Program-made: the position numbers and the translations under genes
Part shown: one piece after another, positions 50,172-60,700 of the stretch
Layout: every line of letters starts with the position of its first letter
Numbering within the stretch: position 1 is the first letter of the stretch
The notes under the pieces: model-generated
Database searches by the model: none
Told to the model about the DNA's origin: nothing
The model's input: only the letters and a program-made list of their open reading frames with translations
DNA from: Paragyromitra xinjiangensis
Lineage: Eukaryota > Ascomycota > Pezizomycetes > Pezizales > Discinaceae
NCBI GenBank assembly: GCA_038503065.1
Contig: JBCAMK010000015.1
Span: 1,426,001 to 1,490,000 of the forward strand
Direction of reading: 5' to 3'
DNA length: 64,000 nucleotides

Positions 50172-50891
50172 CTACTTCAACGGATGCGCCAAAACATCAG
50201 TCCCACCACCACTCCTATGCCATAGTGCCAACGGCTTCCCGCAATTCCCACAACTGTGACGAACATCCTTCACAGTACCGATACAGTACGGAATACACCC
50301 TAGACACATCGTAAAGCACGCTATCGCCGCCCACATACTGTATGTACGTGTTAGCTCGAAAATGGTATCTAGAAGAAAGGAAGGAACTTACTGTGTGAAA
50401 TTCCCAGTCTCGTTAACGGTATTCGTCATAGCTCTCCTCTTACACACTGGACAATCCACTGGTGCTGGCAGACGGGATAGCGTATTGATTGGTACAGCGG
50501 TTAGGTACTGGCTACTTCCATGGGTTGGGACTCTTTCTAATGGATGTGGGTCGTCTCCGGGTGATTGTGCGGGTGAGTTGGGGTATACTGGGATTGGAGC
50601 TGATCCAAGTTGGTTCTCATGGTATTCGGTTGTGGGGGTGACGCTGCGGGAGGTGTATGGTGGGGATGGATATGGTGGCGAGGGGCTGACTTGGACGGAG
50701 GATGGGTCGTAGGGTGATGAGGTGGGAGTTGGGAGCGGAGAGGAGGGAGTTTGGAGTGGAGAGAGATGGGTGCTAGATGCTGGGGGAGGGGTTTGAGGTT
50801 TTTCTCCGCTCATCTTGAAGTTTTTTGGTGGTAAGTTTTTGGTGGCAGATGGTTTGTGGTGGTTTTGGTTTGAGATGAAGTTGTTTTCCAT
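50172..50891 (-). CDS. LITAF-like zinc-ribbon membrane-associated protein
   Basis: Two exons: 50392-50891 and 50172-50337 (221 aa), intron 54 nt, phase 2. Residues 1-145 are Pro/Ser/Thr-rich and probably disordered, with PSSP and PPYP words of the kind that recruit WW or ESCRT partners. The C-terminal 75 residues form a LITAF-like domain: CPVCKRR (CXXC, about residue 146), then an amphipathic hydrophobic helix (AAIACFTMCLGCIPYCI) and a second pair CGNCGKPL. In LITAF proteins the two CXXC pairs bind one zinc and the helix inserts into the cytosolic face of endosomal membranes. The fungal member's role is not established; an endosomal trafficking function is inferred. Confidence 0.85.
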
Positions 50892-51091
50892 GGCGAAGTT
50901 ACTTTCTTATATTGTAATCTTTCTTCGGAAAACTTGTTGGAATTATCGTTGCCAGGAGGCGGCTGTGATCGATTAAGCCTTCGGATCTACCACCGCTGCA
51001 CCCCCCCCCCCCCCCCCCCGGTGTAAAGGAAATTATTTCCTGCACACCATCAAGCGGATAGAGTAAGGCTGTAAATTCCATAGGGAAGTTA
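50892..51091. other. LITAF-like gene promoter and C homopolymer
   Basis: 200 bp upstream of the LITAF-like gene, containing a 19-base run of C at 51001-51019 flanked by TGCA and GGTG. The run is a hot spot for sequencing and replication slippage, so its true length is uncertain. Confidence 0.6.
51001..51019 (+). repeat. Homopolymer (C)19
   Basis: Nineteen consecutive C residues. Confidence 0.9.
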
Positions 51092-51256
51092 CAGTCGTTC
51101 ACGGGGTGACGGCGAATCCTGTCTGATGGCGAACAGGGGTTATGCGCAGTATATTTCAGTACAGATTTGCTAAGCTGTCAATTTTCTCGGTCATTTATTG
51201 GCCAAAAACCCCTGTTCGCCATCAGACAGGATTCGCCGTCACCCCGTGAGTGACTG
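51092..51256 (+). mobile_element. 165-bp MITE with about 50-bp terminal inverted repeats and TA target site
   Basis: The left arm (51092-51141, starting CAGTCGTTCACGGGGTGACG) and right arm (51207-51256) are reverse complements with two mismatches in about 50 bp; both are flanked by TA (51090-51091 and 51257-51258). The interior is about 65 bp and encodes nothing. CAGT-initiated ends with TA duplication fit non-autonomous Tc1/mariner/pogo-type elements. No second copy is present in the window. Confidence 0.88.
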
Positions 51257-51258
51257 TA

Positions 51259-54200
51259 CTGTGCTAATCGTTGTTCTTAAACCTGTGTCCAAGCTAGGTT
51301 TAGACCGATTGGCAATGTTTAGGTTGATCACTTCCCAGCGAATACGAGGCGAGGCACCCTCAACCGAAACTTAATACGGTGTACGTGGCCATGATGGGTT
51401 AGGATGCGAGACGGAGTATAAAAATGATCATGAGCGATCGGTCTAAGCACCTTTCTGACAATCGGATTACAAGTGCAGTCGTACGCCCAGCCCATATTGC
51501 GCCCTAGGAAGTATAACATGACTCGTAGGCAGCAACCGAGCCTCATAAGAACACGTAGAACAATTTAAAACCTCAAGGTTGAAGATGAAGCTGTTTCATA
51601 GTGATTTTCGTCCCTACCTAGGGAAACCTATAAGCCACATTTGGTTTCTAACTACCTCAAGTACTCCAGTAGGGTGACATCTCGTGATGACGTCAATTAG
51701 CGCGCTTCCGATCCTAGTGTTGACACATCCTTACCGACTGGCTTTGTTACAACCCTACGAAACTCTTTCCGGAGAAGGCTCACCGCAAAGGCAGGCTTTA
51801 ACCTAGTAAGAATATCCACATCTAGTAGAGATATTCTAGAAGCAGCGCCTGTCTATGAGTCGATGCTTAAAGTGTTTGCTTGGAGCTATTGTCGAACGCA
51901 TTTCCTGTTCGCCTGAGTTAAAATGCCAAGCTCTTTGTCATTATGAATATTTTCTCCATTAAGCTCGTCGATTAACAGGCCATCATGATCCTAGCTATAT
52001 TTAGCACTATGACAGAGAATCCAAGTTGCTATAGCTACCATAAATAAATGATAGCTCAGAGTGGTAGAACCCTGGCAAGTCTTTCACTTTCGACGGCAAG
52101 TTCTTCTTCACCGAGTCCCTTTTCATTAGCAGGTCTCCCCTCACTAGCGGATCACTTTTCAGCGAGATACCTTTCCCCTACAAAAGATCCCCTCAACCAA
52201 CAAATTCCTCTCCTCTGGGCCGCATCAGAGGGGAAAGAAATGCAATGGCGTCTAATGCCTCTGGGCTTCCTAAAGACCTAAGTACCTCGGGTGGAATATA
52301 CTCCAGGAGGTTGCGGACTGAATTCCTGTACTTGCCAAAGAACTTCATCATCAACCTCTTGCCGTCTGAGCGGTGGCTCTGATGCACATGGCGTCGTGGG
52401 GGCATCTACTGAGGCTTATAGCATCCTAGAGATTATCTCTTGCGGGACGGAGGGTCTTTCATCTATGAGACCTTTGTGGCCCCTAAACCCTTGGATAGTT
52501 CGTATACTGGATATCCACGGTCTTTTAAGCTAGCTGCCCGGAAAACTGAACAGGGGTTTATATCGAAGGATTTATTACTAGTCAAGTCACTTAATAGGGT
52601 TTATACGGCGTCACCCCAAAAGTATACGGTCCCTACATATTATCCGAATCGTCTCCCAACCGCTAGTTGGCTTTGAGGTCATCAGCACTGGCTCTGAGCT
52701 CACTGTGAATCTATGTCACAATGATTACATTAGCTGGACTCTATACGTTGGTGTATGCAGAGAGTATCCCTAGACTAGATCTTACCGGGTTTCTTCTCGA
52801 TACTAGTGGATCTCAAACTCCAGTGCTAAAGACCCCGGAATCTTCCTAGCGATTGTACCAATAACTTTTGTGAGTCGGTCCCATGAGCCGTGAAGCCACC
52901 TTCAATGCTCATTTGAGATGCAATCCTTGTGATTTCGGGTAATTCCAATGACAGGTGTACTCGAAAGACAATTTACCCGACCGAAGGATATGTTTCAAGG
53001 GGTGAAATTCAGGAACCAGAGGTGCTATTATCATAGAAATATCGGGTATGACCTCCAAAACGTGGATGATTATAATAAACTTAACACAGCTACTCTAAAA
53101 GTTTAAGGGAAAGTTTGCTATGGTAGATAATCCCGAGTATTGGAGTAAGGATGCAACAAACTCCGGGAAGCAAGTGCGCTTTAGAGGGAAAAAGTGTCAA
53201 GAAGCCACTAGTGCCCTAGGACTTAACATAGAAGTAATATCAATTTGCCTCAGACACGGCTAAACGAACGCGAGTTTCGTAGGCGATGGATTGGGAAAAA
53301 ATCATTTCACTATACGTGCGATATTTGCTTTTAGTGCGAACTAACATCAAGTAGTCGACTTCGACGGTAGAGGGTACCCATTAGGCTTTGTGCCAATCAA
53401 AGCCTTCGGCTATTGGTTTCTGATGGGAGAGGATAGGGCACAAAGGCGGATTTTTGGAAGCCTTGGACTGGAAGATTGCTAAGAAGATTGGGGAACTCGC
53501 ACCTGGTTTATACACTCGGCCGCGCTACGGGAACCACTTCTTGTTTCATCGCAGGCGCCCTTGCTAGCATCGAGATCATAAAGTATGATAAAGGAGGAGT
53601 TCTATGTGCTATTTGAAGAGTGGTAAGTAGCTGCTCCGAATAGAAGTCGAATCCAATTTTTGAAACTTATGGGAACCCCAGGGCCTTTATAGTGATGGAT
53701 GGTGAGCAGATGATGAATAGGGTGATCGGAAACCGAGGAGCTAGCTGAAAGTAGAATTGATAAGGAATATGAGCGGAGAGATTGTAGCAAAGAAGCTCGC
53801 AAAATGTATGGAAATAGGCTGATGGTTGGACAAAGCTGTGTTCGGAACCCTTCTGCCCCCTACGACGTTAAAAATTATCCTCCACGGGACTGCGGGTGGG
53901 ACAAATCCTAACACCGTTGGATGTTAGCGCTATTCACACAGACAAAACTGGCTAGAAATATTCCTTATTGAATATCCCTCTTGGTAGTCTCGCGATCGAC
54001 GCTTGTTTGCTCTAAATAGGGGGCTTTGGTCGAGCTATCTTACGTCTGGAACATAACTGCTGCCAATTAGGAGGGTAGAAAATGTGCTGTAGATATAGAG
54101 AAAAATAGAATTACGCAGCCTAGAATCAAAGAAGTACTATCTGCACACTGGAGAGGACTGGGTTCGCGCGGTGAGATGGGGAAATCTCGAACGAAGAAGT

Positions 54201-54379
54201 TAAACAGGAAGATGAAGATGAAATCCAAAAGGAGGGGGGGTTTATACTCGGGTTGTGTTCCATGGGTGCGCGTATATCGAGTCCTTTTTATGACCTGGAA
54301 GTTAAAACGTCCCATTTAATGAATGGTCACGCGGGAGTCGGCTACGAGACTAGCTTTTAGCACCTTGGGTCACTAGACG
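51259..54379. other. Gene-free stretch, possibly decayed repeats
   Basis: 3.1 kb. ORFs up to 80 codons occur on both strands at 52.0-52.7 kb (for example a minus-strand frame 52193-52405 with protein-like composition) but they have stops and overlap. This looks like old decayed sequence, but I cannot name its source. A GCTACGAGACTA word (54341-54352) resembles the end of the hairpin elements. Confidence 0.35.
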
Positions 54380-54829
54380 AAGATCTAAGAGCAAAAGTTC
54401 AATCTACCCTTGACGATCAAGATCTGGTTTAATCTACCCTTCGGATCTAACCTACCCTTATGGGACTATATCTCCTTTCAACACAATTCATCACTTCCCA
54501 CCACAGCCACCATCCATGGAAACCAGTAGTTCCTCTCCAATGAGACCTTGTATCTAGGGGTTCTCCTAATAGCAGCGAAGTAGAAAAGAAAGACAGCCCT
54601 GATGTTGCGCTCAAGCAGAGGGCCAGGGTGCCAGGGACCACAGGTAGGCACATAAAAGAGCAAAAGTTCGATCTACCCTTGACGATTAAGATCTGGTTTA
54701 ATCTACTCTTCGGGTTTAATCTCCCTCCAAGACTTGCTCTTTTCTTTCTTATGGCGCACGCACTCTTAAACGTAGACCATGAATTTTGGGCCGATATTCC
54801 GACACTCACACCCGGCAGAATTGCCCAAG

Positions 54830-54876
54830 AAAAGCTATCAAGTCTAGGATGATAGTGGTAAAGCTTGATAGCTTTT
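54830..54876 (+). other. Perfect 13-bp stem hairpin, copy 2 of a covarying pair
   Basis: 54830-54842 (AAAAGCTATCAAG) pairs perfectly with 54864-54876; the loop is 21 nt. Relative to 7406-7452, stem positions 9, 10 and 11 differ, each with the matching change on the other arm, while the loop differs at five positions. Confidence 0.85.
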
Positions 54877-55392
54877 TATAGACTATGGATCCCAGTGGTT
54901 GTTGTGGAATAAAACCTCATTTTTGGCTGTGAAAAGTGTGAAATGGAACGTTCCAAGAAATACCCTGTAAGTGATGAGATATACGCAGGGGGAGACATAC
55001 ATGATAATTTAATTTTGAAGGTTAATTAGTGTATTTTCAGTGATAAGAAACACATATTTAGATGGAAATATGTTTAGAACATCAGCAAAAATTGATAAAG
55101 CCGCCCCGGCCGCCTGGAGGTCTAGGCGGTCGGGCGGAATGTTACCCTTCTGTTAGGTTGCTGCAGCATCTCGGCGCACCCTGGAGGCATGGTTTCCAGA
55201 CCTTTGACCGCCTGGAGGAGGTCGTTTCCTCCTGTAGCAAGTGGTGTAGTGGGCTGCTTCTGGACGCGTGTGGTCCCTCGCTGCCGCAGGATTTTGGCAG
55301 CAGTTCGCCCTGTAGAATGGATTTGTACAGTAGGGCCTGGAATATTCGGGAATCACTTGTATGGAACCAATATCATTGACAATTGCTTTATT

Positions 55393-55421
55393 CTATGTAT
55401 CTATGTATCTATATATCTATG
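55393..55421 (+). repeat. TATC/TATG microsatellite
   Basis: CTATGTAT-type 8-mers repeated three to four times immediately before the minisatellite. Confidence 0.75.
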
Positions 55422-55479
55422 TACAAATATCGAGGGTGCAGCTAAAAAACACGTGGAAGCTGCAGCAGCAAGTCGACGA

Positions 55480-56400
55480 CCTGCCAGAGGCAGGCAGCGA
55501 ATTGACCTATTGGCGCAGGCTCAGGCTCAGGCTTAGGCTCAGGCAGCGAATTGACCATGTGGTGCAGGCAGCGGAAGCTCGGGCAGCGAATCGACCTATT
55601 GGCGCAGGCGCAGGAAGCTCAGGCAGCGAATTGACCTATTGGCGCAGTCGCAGGCTCAGGCTCAGGCTCAGGCAGCAGAAGCTCAGGCAGCAGAAGCTCA
55701 GGCAGCGAATCGACCTATTGGCGCAGGCGCAGGCTCAGGCGCAGGCAGCAGAAGCTCAGGCAGCGAATCGACCAATTGGCGCAGGCGCAGGAAGCTCAGG
55801 CAGCGAATTGACCTATTGGCGCAGGCGCAGGCTCAGGCTCAGGCTCAGGCTCAGGCAGCAGAAGCTCAGGCAGCGAATTGACCAATTGGCGCAGGCACAG
55901 GAAGCTCAGGCAGCGAATTGACCATATGGCGCAGGCAGCAGAAGCTCAGGCAGCGAATCGACCTATTGGCGCAGGCGCAGGAAGCTCAGGCAGCGAATTG
56001 ACCATATGGCGCAGGCAGCAGAAGCTCAGGCAGCGAATTGACCATATGGCGGAAGCGGAGGAAGCGGCGGAAGCTCAGGCGGCGGATCGACCATGTGGCG
56101 GAGGCGGCGGAAGCTCAAGCAGCGAATCGATCATATGGCGGAGGCGGAGGAAGCTCGGGCAGCGGATTGACGACCTCCAGGAGGCGGCGGAAGCTCAAGA
56201 AGCTCAGGCAGCGGATCGACCATATGGCAGAGGCAGCGGAAGCTCAGGAAGCGAATCGACCATATGGCGCAGGCAGCGGAGGCTGCTGCAGCTAATCGAC
56301 CAATTGGCAGAGGCGGAGGAAGCTCAGGCAGCAGAGGCTGCTGCAGCGAATCGATCAATTGACTGAGGCAGCGGAAGCTCAGGCAGCGAATTGAGCTGCT
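55480..56400 (+). repeat. Coding-like minisatellite of about 20 units
   Basis: About twenty imperfect copies of a module with core GCGAATTGACCTATTGGCGC-like sequence and GAAGCTCAGGCA, with variable numbers of AGGCTC hexamers between modules; unit length varies about 36-70 bp. Left units have CCTATTGG or CCAATTGG, right units mostly CCATATGG, the latter two being perfect 8-bp palindromes. Long stretches are open in all three forward frames, reading AANRPIGAGAG, GSELTYWRR or RQRIDLLAQAQ. The longest frame (55361-55921) is 186 codons and joins similar frames to 56366. No known domain. Translation is unproven. Confidence 0.8.
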
Positions 56401-57764
56401 TGCTGAGCTCGCTTAGGCGGAAGCAAGCAGCCAGCGGAGGCGGAGGCGGAGGAAGCTGAAGCAGCGGATCAAAGCGAGTCTAGGAGGCATATCAGTGGGA
56501 AGCATATAAACGGAAGCGAGACGTACCTAGGAGTTACTTTGCAAGCAGAGCTTAGTACTTCGAGCCTAAAAGTCACGATGTCAGCAAAGTCCTATGGTAC
56601 AGCAAGGTTGAGAATGGGTGGGAGAGAATAGGGGGAGGTATGGGAGGAGAGACGGGAAGGAATAGGGGGAGGTGGAGATTGGTGTCTTACTAGGCGTTGC
56701 TTTGGCGACGACTAAGCGACGACTTGGCGACGACTTGGCAACCACAAAGCGATGACTAAGCGACCTCCAGATTTTTGAAAATCGCTAAGTGCTTGGGAGG
56801 CGGGTGAAGTGAATTCTGCTAAGTCCCGAGTTCTCAGGGACTTAGAAAAATTCGATCGAAAATTTGCTAAGTACTCAAGCTGCCGCCCAGCGCTGCCGGA
56901 TGGTGGGAGGTCGCCCGGAAGCGCTGCAGGCAGCAAACGCCGCCCAGGGAAATCGCTGCAGGCAGTAAGTGGCGCCTGGGCGTGGCAGGCGGTCGGGCGG
57001 AATATGTACCTATTGGGCGCAATTTTTTTTTTGCTGATGAAGGGCTGGCTGTAAAAATATCAAGATTGAAGATTTTAGGAGAAGAAAAGCACTGAGTTTG
57101 GTGGGGTTTTTGGCACTCTCGGTAAGGCAGTGGCGTTCCACCCATAGATTTGATTGGTCGACACTTAAGACTTCGTGCGCCATATGTACCATGACCTACG
57201 CCCACATTTCTGGCTACTGTGACATCTCCCCAGGCTCCAGACAAAGGGACACTATTTGCAAGATTGACAGGCTATTTAGAGCAAGTACATACATTATGCC
57301 TGTGGCCCCTGGCGCCCTCTGCTTAAGCGCAACAGCAGGGCTGCCTCTTTTTGCTTGGCCACTGTTAGGAGACACCCTTGTATACAAGATCTTATCAGAA
57401 AGGGACTACTGATTTCTATGGATGGCAGCCATGATGGAGATGAATTGTGTTTGGGAGGGATACAGTTTCATGGGGGTAAATTAAACCCAAAGGGTAGATT
57501 AAACCAGATCCCAATCGTCAAGGGTGGATCGAACTTTTGCTCCACATAAAATGTACATAATGTACTTGCTGTAAACAGCCTGGCAACCTTGCAAACAATG
57601 TACTTTTATCTGGAGCCTGGGAGAATGTTATAGCAGCCACAAATGTGGGTGAAGGTTAGGGTGTATAAAGAAAAGGCGAGTCTTGGGAGGAGATTAAACC
57701 CGAAGGGTAGATTAAACTAGATCTTAATCGTCAAGGGTAGATTGAACTTTTGCTCAAGATCCAA

Positions 57765-60700
57765 TATCCACATATCTTTCTTCGTTCTTTCTTTAGCGGG
57801 CACTACGTAATCATCAAGTAGTAGTCTCGCAAACTGTCATACTTAATGAATTCATCATCATCAAGGCCAAATTGTTTCTGGACGAAACCCTAAGACGAAG
57901 CTCTGAGACATCTCGCTTCATGCTCTCTACTAATCCTAGATTTTAAATATCAAAGGAACTCGGATGTCCAAAAGATAGGTACGAGACTAATATCCTTAGC
58001 TGGCGTGCCCGATGGAGTAAATTTGTAAATCAACGAGATCTTATTAGGGTTAGGGTTTATTGGATGATCGGTTCAATCTTCATATATCACTCGGCCTTGG
58101 CGTTTCACGCCAGGTGGTGAGTGTGTCCAACCGGGTTTCGGGGGCGCACACGGGAAGGGTGATAGACATAAATACCAACAGTAGTGTCAAAACCGCCACC
58201 ACCGCCAGTTTGGCCACTCTGTCCATATTGTAGCCTGCAAAAATGTTGACCAGCGATTTCTATTGCTGGCGTTTGTACAAACCCCGCACAGCATCACGAT
58301 CTATCCTGCCCCCTCACCACTTTACCCCATGTTTATTTCTTTCTTCCAGCTCCTTCTCGTCCTCCCGATAGCACAACCCCTCGCTTCGTTTTTGATTTTA
58401 TTTTAAACTGAATCATTTCGACAACAGGCCTGCACAAATCATACGAGATGTGGTGGCCAGCGCACAAGACATGAAAGGGCTAAAATCCTCCTTCAGCTCA
58501 AAAAGCCACACGAGTCTAGAAGCACGGGGTTGTACTCAGAGAACATTCCAGACGATGGGGACTTAGCGAAATGTGGAAGTAAGCTTTACTGAAAATGAAG
58601 TTGCGATCTGTAGGCAAGCCACCAGCATGGTTTAGTTGGATTCATGCTAAATCCCTAAGTGAGGAACACGCTTTTTGTCCACGTAGCACTAAATACTCTA
58701 CCATCAGGCGAGAAACGGTCAGCAGAGCATGTAGGGGGCAATAAATTAAACTGTGGGGTAGATGGGTATCAGGAGATCTGTCTATAAGGTAGTTCCGTTT
58801 GATCCCTGTCTGCAGTCAGGGTAAAGGTGAAGGCGCATTGACAATGATGGAACCTCTAATTCTTGGTCATAGGAGTTAGATACTAGATAAAAATCGCTTC
58901 AATGGCTCCCCCAACGAGGACCTGTGACTTTTATAAGTCTACCGCCGGTTACTCTGTGTTCGGCATTTCTGTTACCTTTTTGTGTATACCTAAAAACCCT
59001 ACCAATATCGATACAACAACCGAAAGTTTACTGAAGCATGATCAAAAACCTGCCAGTAGTCACGGATATCTATAAAATATCTGTGTGATAGAGCTAAAGA
59101 GTCCTTTCTCCTTCTTTCCTATTTAGTTACTATTCTTCGACTGTCATTTATACCCTCGAAGCCGAGTTGTATTTCCTAGAAGTCCTGTGCCTAGCCAGCG
59201 GGTACTAGAAGGCCTTGGTATGTTTCTAATGAAGTAAACAAATGAATAGAAGTATCAGCGGACTTTCAGTCCCTTCCCTGCGCTCCTTCATTACGACCAG
59301 GGCTGGATGTTCTCATCATAGAGTCTCACTCGAGCAAGTGCTATCCCTAGTGCTGGAATATATGGGTGTGAGAGGGTATCGAGAGGGTGAAAATGCCATG
59401 TATTACATCTCATCCTCTGTGGTTGACGGACGGTCATATGACTCCGAGACGATACTATTCCCCTCCTTCCCGAGATCACACATTGAAAGACATTCCGACC
59501 TCTCGTACCTGTTCCCCCATTTCCAACCGAGAATTGATCCAGACTTAACCTTCGAAGGTAGTATCATGTAACGACATGGTTCTATCTAGGTAAGCTACCA
59601 GCTCTGAAAAGTATAGGAGTCGTGATCTTGAAGCTAAAGCGCATCAGTGCCTTTTTCTCTCTTTAGTTCCCTTTGCACTCTTATTCCTTGCCCCCCCTCT
59701 CCCCCCCCTTCCCCTTCTGCTCAAGGTGCTCTGAGCCACGTCGCACAAGTTCAAGACTTCTAGGAATAGCAGGGGTATGCGCGAGCGTTCGGAATTGAAA
59801 CTAGATGGGAGAAGAGAAAGGTGATTTTTCCGTTTTTCATAGAAGCGATGGCGGTTATTGATGCTAGCCTAGCCTTGAAAATGTTCAGGAGTTGGTGCCA
59901 GTTGTTAGGGAGTCTCATCCAAACCTTTTCTTCCCCCTCCTGCGCTGAAAAAATCCATAAAAAAAAGAGGACAAAGGTGCAACCCCCAAAAAGCCGTACG
60001 ATCATGTTGCTAGAACTGAATCGGTGTTGGAGAATACACTGCATTTCTTATTACTCGGGTAGAACAGCGGACTCGGGCCACTTAGGCTGATAAGACAAAT
60101 CGAGCCCAATCGCTACATGGCATCATGTGCCACGATTTACATGATAAGGTTCTGCTGCAAGAGATTCCGAACCACAATGAAGCATACTGCGTCTTAACAC
60201 ACTGAAAATCCTGCAGTTGGGGTGTTTCGCGCGAATCTTCTCTATCGGAAGACTTATATGCCTTGCCAGCTGTCTATCAGTATGAGAAGTGGGAGCTGTC
60301 TCCGAGTGGAGGAAGAAGGTGAAGGGTGATTGATGACAGAAAGCCACGTGCCCCTCTCATGCCCTTAAGGCGGGCGTACTTCTGTCGTGCTCACCGGCGT
60401 GATGTTTTCCTTTGTGATCCCAGTGCAACCCCCTATCACCCTTATGTATTACAGGAGCTGTACGGGCAAACGGCAAAGGTCCCGACTACAGCGATTAAGG
60501 CGTAAATACTATTTCTTAGCACTCGACATTTCCAACCCACGCTTGTAATCACTAGCACAACCCCGCCCTTTGGCAGTTTTACTATAGTAGTTTGATAAGA
60601 AATCAGACTTATGTTATCGATCCCAAGGATAAGGTTTTCGGTTCAAGCGTTTTTGTAAATGATCAAGCCAAGATGTTGGCTGGCATGGCAAAATTTTGTG

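Larger units (their letters stand above)
54658..57542 (+). mobile_element. Inner terminal-inverted-repeat element with exact 9-bp target duplication
   Basis: 2885 bp bounded by TIRs beginning GAGCAAAAGTTCGATC and flanked by the exact 9-mer CACATAAAA on both sides (54649-54657 and 57543-57551), which is the target duplication inside the outer element. Its subterminal DNA near 57290-57480 is an inverted relative of the outer copy's left subterminal DNA (54456-54640), and its left subterminal DNA resembles the outer copy's right end, so the two copies are in opposite orientation. Inside are the core conserved with the 7.3-kb relic, a covarying hairpin, a minisatellite and GC-rich repeats. No transposase-like protein is seen. 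Confidence 0.88.
54389..57755 (+). mobile_element. Outer terminal-inverted-repeat element, split by an inner copy
   Basis: Ends at 54389 (GAGCAAAAGTTCAATCTACC) and 57755 are inverted copies of about 62 bp. They are flanked by 9-bp direct repeats AAGATCTAA (54380-54388) and AAGATCCAA (57756-57764), one mismatch. Removing the inner element and one copy of its target duplication leaves an outer element of about 473 bp, too short for a transposase, so it would be non-autonomous. The 9-bp duplication is typical of Mutator-like elements. The outer and inner ends share the TIR but differ at a diagnostic base 13 (A in both outer ends, G in both inner ends). Confidence 0.85.

Noticed and set aside
52193..52405. 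Possible decayed transposon protein on the minus strand
   Set aside because: Protein-like composition but too short and unidentifiable; opposite strand has equally long frames.
55480..56400. CCATATGG/CCAATTGG core read as CArG boxes for a MADS factor
   Set aside because: The CArG consensus needs six A/T bases between CC and GG; here there are four, so the match is not valid.
59242..59571. 109-aa ATG-initiated ORF
   Set aside because: No domain, no splice signals, lies in gene-free DNA.
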